Positions 8,151-15,667 of a stretch of 45,775 nt of DNA are shown one piece after another. The first letter of the stretch is position 1. Each line of letters opens with the position of its first letter. The notes below the pieces were generated by a model. That model did not search any database. It saw only the letters and a program-made list of their open reading frames with translations, and was not told where the DNA came from. Origin of the DNA: Actinomycetota bacterium (GTDB lineage Bacteria > Actinomycetota > Thermoleophilia > Solirubrobacterales > Solirubrobacteraceae); contig VAXW01000009.1 in assembly GCA_005884115.1 (NCBI GenBank), positions 1-45,775 on the forward strand, in the 5' to 3' direction. A program made the position numbers and the translations under genes.

Positions 8151-9797
8151 TCAGGCAATCAGCTTCCCCGGGTTCATGATCCCGGCGGGATCGAGCGTTG
8201 CCTTGAGTGACTGCAGGGCCGCGCGGCCGCTCGTGCCGACCTCGTCGACCATCCAGGGAGCGTGGTCTCGCCCGACGGCGTGATGGTGGGTGATGGTGCC
8301 GCCGCCGTGCACGATGGCTGCGCTCGCCGCTTCCTTGACGGCGCGCCACTGCGCGATCGCCTGCTCATCGTGCTGGCGGGCGAGGAAGGTGAAGTACAGC
8401 GACGCCCCCGTGTCATAGAGGTGAGAGACGTGGCACATCACCAGGCCAGGCGTGCGCCACGCCGCGAGGGTTTCGCTGATCGCGCGCTCGACCGAATCGT
8501 GGAGCGCCTTCAGGTTCGACCACTGCGTGGCTGTCTCGAGTGTCTCGACCATCACGCCATGCGTGAGCAGCTCGTCTCGCAGGTACGGCGCCTCGTAGCG
8601 CGAACGCGCCCAGGCCTCGCCCGGCGAGCGACCGACGCGCAGCGCGCCGAGGTGCCGCACGAGCGCATGCGCGCGCCGGCGCCTGCTGTGGACCTCGGCG
8701 GGCTCGCCCTCGTAGCCGAGGATCGCGAGGCACCCCTCGCCGTATCCGCGGGCCCTCAGGTAGGCCTCCCCCGCTCTCGCCTTGACGCCGCCTCCGGCTG
8801 CGGCGAGCGCGAGCGAGACGCGCGTCTCCTGCTCGTTTGACAGGCGTGCGATCTCGGGGCGCGCGTGCTCCTGCGCGAGCGCCCGCAGCGCCTCGATCCC
8901 TGCGGCGAAGCTTTCGAAGAAGACCCCTTCGTAGCAGCGCTCGCGCGGCGCCGGGCGAACGCGCAGCGAGAGCTCAGTGATCACGCCGAGGATGCCCTCG
9001 GAACCGACCAGGATCTGGCGCATGCTCGGGCCCGCAGCGCTCGCGGGATAGGCCGGCAGCTCGATCTCGCCCGACGGAGCGCACAGCCGCAGCCCCGCGA
9101 CCATCTTCTCTATCGAGCCATATCCGCTCGATGCCTGTCCGGCCGACCTCGTGGCGGCGCAGCCGCCGAGCGACACGTACTCGAAGGACTGCGGGAAGTG
9201 CCCCAGCGTCAGGCCGCGCTGCGCCAGATGAGCCTCAACCGCCGCTGCGCGGGCGCCGGCTTCGACCGTGACGGTCAGCGACGCCCGATCGATGCCAAGC
9301 ACCCTGCCCATACGCTGCATCTCGAGCGCCACGACGCCGCGATGCCCGCCGCGCAGCGGCGCAAGCCCTCCGACCACGCTGGTGCCACCGCCGAAGGGCA
9401 CGACGGCCAGCGACGAGCGTTCGCACGCCGCCAGCAGGCGCTGCACGTGCTCGCGATCGCTCGGCAGCAGCACGGCGTCGGGCGCCCCCTCGGGCTCGCC
9501 GGCGCGCATGCGCACGAGATCCGGATAGCCCTTTCCGCCAGCGTGGAAGACGCGCGCGGCGTGATCGCTGCGGACGGCCTCGCTCCCGACGACTGCGCGT
9601 AGTGCCTCGAGCGTGCCCTCGTCGAGCGCGCTCGCCGCGAGGCTCACGTTGGCGAGCGCAACCGGCGGGCGCGGGTCTGGAGCCACACCTACCTCCCCGT
9701 TGAGGAAGTCCAGAGCCGCGCCTGTAAGGATTGGCCCGTGGCCGGGGTCGCCCCACCCCCACCAGCGCATCGTGGGCGGCTCGCGCTGCTCAGCCAC
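8151..9797 (-). CDS. FAD-binding oxidase, alkyl-dihydroxyacetonephosphate synthase-like
   Basis: 548 residues of the FAD-binding type 4 / FAD-linked oxidase C family. Features matching alkyl-DHAP synthase are an N-terminal MRWWGWGD (10-17), the FAD pyrophosphate loop PFGGGTSVVGG (134-144), GHFPQSFEYVSLGG with GYGSIEKM, and a C-terminal triple-His THHHAVG (503-509). Alkyl-DHAP synthase swaps the acyl of acyl-DHAP for a fatty alcohol, creating the ether bond of ether lipids. Other D-lactate/glycolate-oxidase-like FAD enzymes share the fold, so the substrate is not certain. It overlaps the SRPBCC gene upstream by 8 bp and converges on the regulator gene at its 3' end with 6 bp between. Confidence 0.82.
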   Translation of the reverse strand: MAEQREPPTMRWWGWGDPGHGPILTGAALDFLNGEVGVAPDPRPPVALANVSLAASALDEGTLEALRAVVGSEAVRSDHAARVFHAGGKGYPDLVRMRAGEPEGAPDAVLLPSDREHVQRLLAACERSSLAVVPFGGGTSVVGGLAPLRGGHRGVVALEMQRMGRVLGIDRASLTVTVEAGARAAAVEAHLAQRGLTLGHFPQSFEYVSLGGCAATRSAGQASSGYGSIEKMVAGLRLCAPSGEIELPAYPASAAGPSMRQILVGSEGILGVITELSLRVRPAPRERCYEGVFFESFAAGIEALRALAQEHARPEIARLSNEQETRVSLALAAAGGGVKARAGEAYLRARGYGEGCLAILGYEGEPAEVHSRRRRAHALVRHLGALRVGRSPGEAWARSRYEAPYLRDELLTHGVMVETLETATQWSNLKALHDSVERAISETLAAWRTPGLVMCHVSHLYDTGASLYFTFLARQHDEQAIAQWRAVKEAASAAIVHGGGTITHHHAVGRDHAPWMVDEVGTSGRAALQSLKATLDPAGIMNPGKLIA

Positions 9798-10230
9798 TGA
9801 TGCGCGTCAGTCCCTCGAGTGCCTCGTCGATCGTTGCGATCGCCGCGCGGCGCACCATGAAGCCGCCGAAGCGCGCGAGCACGCCCTTGAGCTTCTGGCG
9901 CAGCTCGATCGACACGGTTGTGCCCTCGCCTGCGGGCTCGAGCGTGAGCTCGGTCTCGGCTGCGCTGAGCAACCGCGAGAACGGCGTTCCCTCCAAGCGC
10001 TGCTCCCAGCGCAGCCGGTGCGCGAGCGGATCGACCTCGACGAGCTGGAAGTCGGCGCGCACGAGTTTTCCCTTTTCAGTTCGCATCACCTCGGTGAAGG
10101 CGCCATCCTCGACGTCCTCGACGCGCGTCACGCGCGGCCACCAGCGCGGCAGGTGGTGCGGATCGCTGACCACCTCCCACAGCTGCTCGGGCGGGGCGGC
10201 TACTGTGCGGCTGCGGCGCGCGGTGGGCAT
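9790..10230 (-). CDS. SRPBCC (START/Bet v1-like) family protein
   Basis: 146 residues. The opening ARRSRTVAAPPEQLWEVVSDPHHLPRWWP pattern (helix-grip start with 'P..W..V.D...L..WWP') and the central TELTLEPAGEGTTVSIE strand are typical of polyketide-cyclase/SRPBCC proteins, which bind hydrophobic ligands in a deep pocket. No catalytic residues can be assigned. It sits between apt (9 bp upstream) and the alkyl-DHAP-synthase-like gene (8-bp overlap), so it is probably co-translated with the latter, which hints at a lipid ligand; that is inference only. Confidence 0.82.
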   Translation of the reverse strand: MPTARRSRTVAAPPEQLWEVVSDPHHLPRWWPRVTRVEDVEDGAFTEVMRTEKGKLVRADFQLVEVDPLAHRLRWEQRLEGTPFSRLLSAAETELTLEPAGEGTTVSIELRQKLKGVLARFGGFMVRRAAIATIDEALEGLTRISG

Positions 10231-10239
10231 GGCCGCAAG

Positions 10240-10788
10240 CTAGGACTCGTAGCGAAGCAGTGCGTGCGTGGCGCGCGGCGCTAGCCGCTCGCGCCCACCC
10301 AGGAACGCCAGCTCGATCAAGAAGCCGCAGCCTGCGACGTCACCCCCGAGCTGCTCCACCAGCTCGCACAGCGCAAGCGCCGTACCGCCCGTGGCGAGCA
10401 GGTCGTCGTGGACGAGCACCCGGGCTCCGCTGCGCACGGCGTCGGTGTGCAGCTCCAGCTGGCTTGGCCCGTACTCGAGGAGGTACTCGGCGCTGACGGT
10501 CTCATACGGGAGCTTGCCGGGCTTGCGCGCCAGCACGAACCCGGCGCCGAGCTCGAGCGCGAGCGCGGGCCCCAGCAGGAAGCCGCGCGCCTCGGCTGCC
10601 ACCACGCAGTCGACCTTGAGCGGCCGCGCGAACTCGGCGAGCGCCTGAACGGCCTCGGCCAGCGCGGCCCGGTCGGCCATCAGCGGGGTGATGTCCTTGA
10701 AGCCGATCCCCGACGTGGGGAAGTCGGGAATCTCGCGGATCAGGTCCTTCAGGCGCTCGTGCTTGCGCGGCGCTTGCGGCGCGGCCAT
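10240..10788 (-). CDS. apt: Adenine phosphoribosyltransferase
   Basis: 182 residues, normal for Apt. It carries IPDFPTSGIGFKDITPL near the N-terminus, VVAAEARGFLLGPALA, and the PRPP-binding loop VLVHDDLLATGGTA. The enzyme salvages adenine to AMP with PRPP. The start ATG overlaps the stop of the MerR-type gene by one base (TGATG), indicating translational coupling. The N-terminal Met choice is fixed by this overlap and by the family start at the 'LKDLIREIPDFP' helix. Confidence 0.96.
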   Translation of the reverse strand: MAAPQAPRKHERLKDLIREIPDFPTSGIGFKDITPLMADRAALAEAVQALAEFARPLKVDCVVAAEARGFLLGPALALELGAGFVLARKPGKLPYETVSAEYLLEYGPSQLELHTDAVRSGARVLVHDDLLATGGTALALCELVEQLGGDVAGCGFLIELAFLGGRERLAPRATHALLRYES

Positions 10789-11612
10789 CAGCGCACGATC
10801 TTGCGCAGATCGCGGATCAGCAGCAGGTGCTTGAGATGCGTCGCCACGGCGGCAAGGTTCTCGAGCGCGTCCACGGCCTCCTTGCGCCGCTGCGGGTTGC
10901 GCGAGCGCAGGGCGGGCGCGAGGATCTGCTGCAGCAGGTTGGCCTCGCGGTCGGCGGAGGAGCGGAAGACGCGCAGGTTGCGCCCGCCGACGCCATAGCG
11001 CGCAAGCTCGGCCACGGCCGCGATGATCTCGCGCTCGGTCTCGTCGAAGTAGCGCGTCCCCCCTCGCATCTCGCCGCGCACGACGCCGTAGTCTTCGAGC
11101 TCGCGCACGAGCTTCTCGTCGGCCTTCGTCTCCTGCAGCACGTCGTCCATCGAGTAGAGCGCTCCAGTGGCCGCGCGCACGCTCACGCTGGGTCGCCACA
11201 CGCGCGCGCCGTCGCGTCCGGGGCGCCCGGGGCCGAGCGTGGTCTCCTCCGAACGGCCCGCGGCGAGCTCCTGGCGGATCACTCGCAGGGGCAGGAACTC
11301 GTCGCGCTGCATGCGCAGGATCGTGCGCAGGCGCGCGAGGTCGCCCTGCGTATAGAGGCGGTAGCCGCCGGGTGTGCGCCTCGGCGTGAGCAGTTTCTGA
11401 TCCTCCAGGTAGCGGATCTTGGAGATCGAGATGTCGGGGAACTCCTGCGCGAGCGCCTTGCACACGGCACCGATCGTCAGCGACTTCTGGCGCGCCCCGG
11501 TCTGGTCGGGAGCGCTCGCGCCAGCCCGCGCGCTCCCGGAGCGCCCCGCGCTCTCGCCTTGCGGCTCGCCTTGTGAGCCCTGCGCCCCAGCTCGTGGCGC
11601 CCGCGTTGCCAT
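10788..11612 (-). CDS. MerR-family regulator, FtsR-like
   Basis: 274 residues. A disordered Gly/Ser/Ala-rich N-terminus (1-42) precedes a MerR winged helix at ~45-115 (SLTIGAVCKAL, ISKIRYLEDQKLLTPRRTPGGYRLY). A second, effector-like region (~150-274) contains YSMDDVLQ and ELEDYGVV. Together with an FHA gene immediately upstream this is the arrangement of garA/odhI next to the Rv1828/FtsR-type MerR regulators of actinobacteria; FtsR is known to activate ftsZ in Corynebacterium. The ftsZ gene is not in this window. Its start overlaps the FHA stop and its stop overlaps the apt start, both as TGATG. Confidence 0.82.
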   Translation of the reverse strand: MATRAPRAGAQGSQGEPQGESAGRSGSARAGASAPDQTGARQKSLTIGAVCKALAQEFPDISISKIRYLEDQKLLTPRRTPGGYRLYTQGDLARLRTILRMQRDEFLPLRVIRQELAAGRSEETTLGPGRPGRDGARVWRPSVSVRAATGALYSMDDVLQETKADEKLVRELEDYGVVRGEMRGGTRYFDETEREIIAAVAELARYGVGGRNLRVFRSSADREANLLQQILAPALRSRNPQRRKEAVDALENLAAVATHLKHLLLIRDLRKIVR

Positions 11613-12076
11613 CAGCGCACGTGAAAGGTGAGCTTGTACTTGCCGATCTGCACCTCGTCCCCCTCCTGCAGGCGCTGGGACTCGATCCGCGTGCGGTTGA
11701 CGTAGGTGCCGTTGAGCGAGCCCAGGTCGTCGAGGTACCAATCATCGCCGCGTCGGATGAGCAGCGCGTGGTCGCGCGAGACGGTCACGTCGTCGAGGAA
11801 CACGTCGGAATCCGGCCGGCGGCCGATGCGCGCGCGCTCCTGCTCGAGCCCGAAGCTCTCGCCCACGCGGCCTCCGCCGGCGCGGATCACGAGTGCGGGC
11901 CCGTGCGCGGTGACCTCGTCGAGCTCGACCGGCACGAGCTCGCCCGTCTCGTCGATGCGGTAGGTGGCTGTCACCGGCCCGCTGCCCTGCTCGCGCGGCA
12001 GCAGCGCGCCGCAGCGCTGGCAGTAGTTGGCTCCCTCGGCGTTGACGAAGCCGCACTCGGTGCAGTGCAAGGCCAC
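11612..12076 (-). CDS. Zinc-ribbon plus FHA domain protein (GarA/OdhI-like)
   Basis: 154 residues. A zinc ribbon with CTEC at 5-8 and CQRC at 19-22 is joined to an FHA domain (~78-150) with the phosphothreonine-binding pattern RIGRRPDSDV, VSRDHALL and GSLNGTYVN. FHA proteins of the GarA/OdhI type bind phosphothreonine and regulate 2-oxoglutarate metabolism under PknB/PknG control. The N-terminal TT phosphorylation doublet of GarA/OdhI is not visible here; the linker has only an ATYRIDETGEL segment. Partners may therefore differ. It is the first gene of a coupled set with the MerR regulator and apt. Confidence 0.88.
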   Translation of the reverse strand: MALHCTECGFVNAEGANYCQRCGALLPREQGSGPVTATYRIDETGELVPVELDEVTAHGPALVIRAGGGRVGESFGLEQERARIGRRPDSDVFLDDVTVSRDHALLIRRGDDWYLDDLGSLNGTYVNRTRIESQRLQEGDEVQIGKYKLTFHVR

Positions 12077-12101
12077 GGCTGGCTGCCTCGCTCTTCTAGG
12101 G

Positions 12102-12125
12102 CGCCGGCGTGCTCGCTCGCCGGCG
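12102..12125. terminator. Hairpin between RsiG-like and FHA genes
   Basis: The 8-bp self-complementary CGCCGGCG occurs twice (12102-12109 and 12118-12125) around an 8-nt loop, about 32 bp past the stop of the RsiG-like gene on the minus strand. It has no T-run. It may attenuate read-through into the FHA gene. Confidence 0.35.
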
Positions 12126-12157
12126 GCACCTGCGACGGGATCGCTCGCGTCGCACGA

Positions 12158-12433
12158 TCAGCTGCTCCCGTCCCCAGCCCCGGCCGCGGGATCGGGCTGG
12201 CGGTTGGCGAGTATGTCCGTCAGGCGCTGCACGTCCTCGCCTGTGATGAGCACATCCCCGCCGTCGTGCTTGCGGCGCAGGCGGTTGACGAGCTCGGCGC
12301 GCAGGATGTCGATCTTCCCGTGCAGGATTCGCCGCTGGTAGGAGATCTCGGTCTCTTCCTCGGTCAGCTGCCGGATGACGTCTTTGAGCTCTACGTCCGA
12401 CAGCGAGCCGAGGTCGGGAAATGTGTCGTCCAT
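12158..12433 (-). CDS. RsiG-like small helical protein with one c-di-GMP-type motif
   Basis: 91 residues. Residues ~12-55 are predicted helical and charged (SDVELKDVIRQL, then IDILRAELVNRLRRK). They contain E27-x3-S31-x2-R34-x3-H38-x3-D42, which is the RsiG c-di-GMP-binding signature E(x)3S(x)2R(x)3Q(x)3D with His in the Gln position. Streptomyces RsiG carries two such motifs and, with c-di-GMP, holds the sigma factor WhiG inactive; a deep-branching actinobacterial RsiG with one motif that acts as a homodimer has been described. This protein fits the single-motif type. The C-terminal part (LITGEDVQRLTDILANR) is also family-like. No whiG-like sigma gene lies nearby. Confidence 0.78.
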   Translation of the reverse strand: MDDTFPDLGSLSDVELKDVIRQLTEEETEISYQRRILHGKIDILRAELVNRLRRKHDGGDVLITGEDVQRLTDILANRQPDPAAGAGDGSS

Positions 12434-12540
12434 CGATGGCCTCTTCTCGGTTGCGGGGAGTTGTTGGGCTGCGGCGCAACGCCCGCCTTGCGGGGGGCAT
12501 GGGCCGAGTATAGCCCCAAAAGGTCAGGCTGAGCTTGAGG

Positions 12541-13239
12541 CTATGGGTGGCGCGCGTCGCGCGCGGCGCGCAACCCGCTGCGCACGTACATGACGCTCGC
12601 GAGCAGCGCCAGCGCGAGACCTGCGTAGAGCATTACCTCGCCGACGGTTTCGAGGTGCACCATGGCGAAGAAGAACGACCCCATCACGGGCGCCACGGCG
12701 AGCCGCCCCGGCCAGTTGATGCTCACGTCGACGCCGCGGGTGAGCCCGTAGCGTCCGAGCACGAGCATGAACAGCTCGCGCGCGGCGAGCGTCGCGAGCG
12801 CCCAGCGCGGCAGCAGGTGGAAGTTCCAGCAGACGACGGCGCCGGCGACCACGAGCATGCGATCGGTGATCGGGTCCATGAGCGTCCCCAAGCGGCTGTA
12901 CTGGCGCGTGACGCGGGCGGCGATGCCGTCGGCGTAGTCCCCCCAGCCTATGACCGCGAACAGGGTCGCGGGCAGCGCTCCGCGCCCGTCGTCGCTCGAG
13001 AGTGCGACGGTGAGGAACACGGGGATCAGCGCGAGCCTGAGGAAGCCGATCGCGTTGGGGATCGTCCACGGGCGCAGCGGCTGGCCGGCCTGCGTCTGCG
13101 GCGGTGGCGGGCCCGAGCGGTCGAGCCCGAGCAGCCGCGCGAGGCCGAGGCGAGCGGGACCGGCCCGAGCCGCCTCAGCGTCGGGGGACGGCCCTCTCGC
13201 GGCGTCGCGCCCGGTGCGCTCTAGGGGGCGCTCCGCCAC
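12541..13239 (-). CDS. CDP-alcohol phosphatidyltransferase (PgsA-like)
   Basis: 232 residues. After an ~50-residue Pro/Ala/Arg-rich cytoplasmic N-terminus comes WTIPNAIGFLRLALIPVFL and the complete CDP-OH-P signature: D101, D104-G105, A108-R109, G118, D122 and D126. Several hydrophobic spans follow. The family joins a CDP-diacylglycerol to an alcohol such as glycerol-3-phosphate, inositol phosphate or another phospholipid; sequence alone does not choose among them. The assigned ATG lies 19 bp inside the end of proS, implying co-translation. Internal starts near the first membrane helix cannot be excluded because the N-terminal 50 residues are not family-conserved. Confidence 0.85.
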   Translation of the reverse strand: MAERPLERTGRDAARGPSPDAEAARAGPARLGLARLLGLDRSGPPPPQTQAGQPLRPWTIPNAIGFLRLALIPVFLTVALSSDDGRGALPATLFAVIGWGDYADGIAARVTRQYSRLGTLMDPITDRMLVVAGAVVCWNFHLLPRWALATLAARELFMLVLGRYGLTRGVDVSINWPGRLAVAPVMGSFFFAMVHLETVGEVMLYAGLALALLASVMYVRSGLRAARDARHP

Positions 13240-14507
13240 AGCTCGTCCATCAGCCGCTGCAGCGCCTCGGGCTCGGCGTCGAGCGGTACGCCTTCGACGT
13301 CCTCCAGGCCACGGCGGACCTGGACCTCGGCGGTGCCGGACTCCAGCGAGCGGCGCCCGACGGTCAGTCGCAGCGGACAGCCGAGCAGCTCGGCATCGGC
13401 GAACTTCTCCCCTGGGCCCGCGTCGCGGTCGTCATACAGGATCTCGAGCTCGCTCGCGCTTAGGCTCTCGTACAGTCGCTCGGCGGCATCGCGCTCGGGC
13501 GTGCCCGCCCCGCCGACGGCGACCAGGTGCACGTCGAAGGGCGCGAGCGCCTTCGGCCAGGAGATGCCGCGACCGTCGGCGAACTGCTCGACCGCGGCGG
13601 CCACGATGCGAGCTGGGCCGATCCCGTAGGAGCCCATCCAGACCGGCCGCTCCTGGCCGGTCTCATCCAGGTAGCTCGCCCCGAGCGGCTCCGAGTAGCG
13701 CGTGCCGAGCATGAAGATGTTCCCGACCTCGATCGCTGGCTGGACGCTCAGCGGCTGTCCGCGAATCTCATAGCCATCCCCTACCTTTCTCACCTCGGGG
13801 CTGCGCAGTGCGACCTCGAGGTTGGCCGCGTAGCCGGGCGCGAGCGCGATCTCGTCCTCGCCGGCGGGGCACGGCGCCATGTACTCGTGCGCGCCCAATC
13901 CGCCCATCATGCCGACGTCGGACTCGACCCTGTAGAAGCGCAGGCCGGTGCGCTGCATGATCCGATCGTAGGCCCCGACGTGCAGCTCGTAGCGCTCTTC
14001 GAGGCCCGCTTGGTCGCGGTCGAAGGTGTAGGAGTCCTTCATGATGAACTCGCGCGTGCGCAGCACGCCGGCGCGCGGCCGCGGCTCGTCGCGCTCCTTT
14101 ACCTGGAAGTGGTAGAGGATCAGCGGCAGGTCCCGATAGGAGCGCACGAGCTGCGCGACATGGAAGGTGACTGCCTCCTCGTGCGTCATCGCTAGCACGA
14201 GCTCTGACCCCTTGCGGTCGCGCAGCTTGAACAGCTCCTCGATGTCGAGGCGGCCGGTCCTGCGCCAAGGCTCGGCGGGCTGGAGCACTGGCATCAGCAT
14301 CTCCTGAGCGCCGATCGCGTCCATCTCCTGGCGGATGATCGCCACCGCACGCTGGTGCGCCCGCCAGCCTGCCGGAAGCCAGGTCCACATGCCCGCGCCC
14401 ATCTGGCGGATCAGCCCCGCGCGCACCATCAGCATGTGCGAGGGAGCCTCGGCGTCGGCCGGGGGCTGCTTCTCGGTCGGCAGGAGGTATTCGCTCAGGC
14501 GGGGCAT
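13221..14507 (-). CDS. proS: Prolyl-tRNA synthetase, short form without INS editing domain
   Basis: 428 residues. Class II aaRS motifs are clear: motif 1 region MGAGMWTWLPAGWRAHQRA, the TGRLDIEELFKLRDR and TMTHEEAVTF-type segment (AMTHEEAVTF), motif 2 LRTREFIMKDSYTFD, motif 3 GIGPARIVAA, and a C-terminal anticodon-binding domain. Bacterial-type ProRS usually has ~570 residues with a ~180-residue editing insertion between motifs 2 and 3. Here that gap is filled by only ~50 residues (around GEDEIALAPGYAANLEV), as in the short alphaproteobacterial-type enzymes. Charging of tRNA-Pro should be intact, while hydrolysis of Ala-tRNA-Pro would need a free-standing editor. Confidence 0.95.
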   Translation of the reverse strand: MPRLSEYLLPTEKQPPADAEAPSHMLMVRAGLIRQMGAGMWTWLPAGWRAHQRAVAIIRQEMDAIGAQEMLMPVLQPAEPWRRTGRLDIEELFKLRDRKGSELVLAMTHEEAVTFHVAQLVRSYRDLPLILYHFQVKERDEPRPRAGVLRTREFIMKDSYTFDRDQAGLEERYELHVGAYDRIMQRTGLRFYRVESDVGMMGGLGAHEYMAPCPAGEDEIALAPGYAANLEVALRSPEVRKVGDGYEIRGQPLSVQPAIEVGNIFMLGTRYSEPLGASYLDETGQERPVWMGSYGIGPARIVAAAVEQFADGRGISWPKALAPFDVHLVAVGGAGTPERDAAERLYESLSASELEILYDDRDAGPGEKFADAELLGCPLRLTVGRRSLESGTAEVQVRRGLEDVEGVPLDAEPEALQRLMDELWRSAP

Positions 14508-14607
14508 TGGCTCCTCTCAGCGCGCTTTCGCGCGCGGGCGTCGGAGGGTATCTGGCCGCTGCCGACGGCGCGCTCAGAGGGCCTCAGCTGTGGTGTTCGC
14601 CTCTGAT

Positions 14608-14659
14608 AGAACAGCGATGACCCATCACGACGAAGAACAGCGATGACCCATCACGACGA
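14608..14659 (+). repeat. Perfect 26-bp tandem repeat in sodA leader
   Basis: Two identical, abutting copies of a 26-bp unit beginning AGAACAGCGATGACCCATCA: 14608-14633 and 14634-14659. Each copy contains an ATG. The first opens a nine-codon reading frame (MTHHDEEQR, 14617-14646) whose stop overlaps the ATG of the second (14643), and that second frame then runs out of phase into sodA. The repeat ends 23 bp before the sodA start. Confidence 0.95.
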
Positions 14660-14682
14660 GTCCTCGAGAAGGAGCCCACGCC

Positions 14683-15291
<609 letters not shown>

Positions 15292-15667
15292 GCGGCGATC
15301 TCGCGGGGTCGTGGGTCCAACTCACCGTAGAGGTGGGCCATGATGACGTCGAGGTCGTCGTCTCCGGTAGGCCGCACTGATCGCCGGTGGGCACGCTGCC
15401 TCATGCGAAATAGCGCGAGCGCGCCGCGGGATCCAGGGCGCTTCTCCTCGTCGTCCAATCCGGGCATCTCGACCGAGCAGTCGCGGTCTTGCTTTCGGAG
15501 GAGAGCACCACTCTCGCGTAGAGTCTTCCCTTCCCATCACACCAGCAGCCAGGGAGTCCACCTGTGGGTCTGCCCCCTGGAGCACCTCGGACTATCGGTA
15601 GCTCGCTGCCGCAGCGCAGTCGCATGACGCAATGCCCGCACCAGGGCCACGGATAGCATGCGGCTCG
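15292..15667. other. Intergenic stretch between sodA and the aldo/keto reductase gene
   Basis: 376 bp with no gene I can support. Short open frames exist on both strands (for example 15340-15627 plus, 15322-15585 minus), but their translations are low-complexity and arginine-rich and match no family I know. A weak CCAGGG...CCCCTGG inverted repeat near 15550-15580 could be a sodA terminator or chance. Promoters for the reductase are expected here but none stands out. Confidence 0.5.

Noticed and set aside
14518..14540. GCGCG/CGCGC hairpin just upstream of proS, considered as a T-box or attenuator
   Set aside because: No T-box sequence, specifier loop or terminator is present; short GC hairpins are expected by chance at this base composition.
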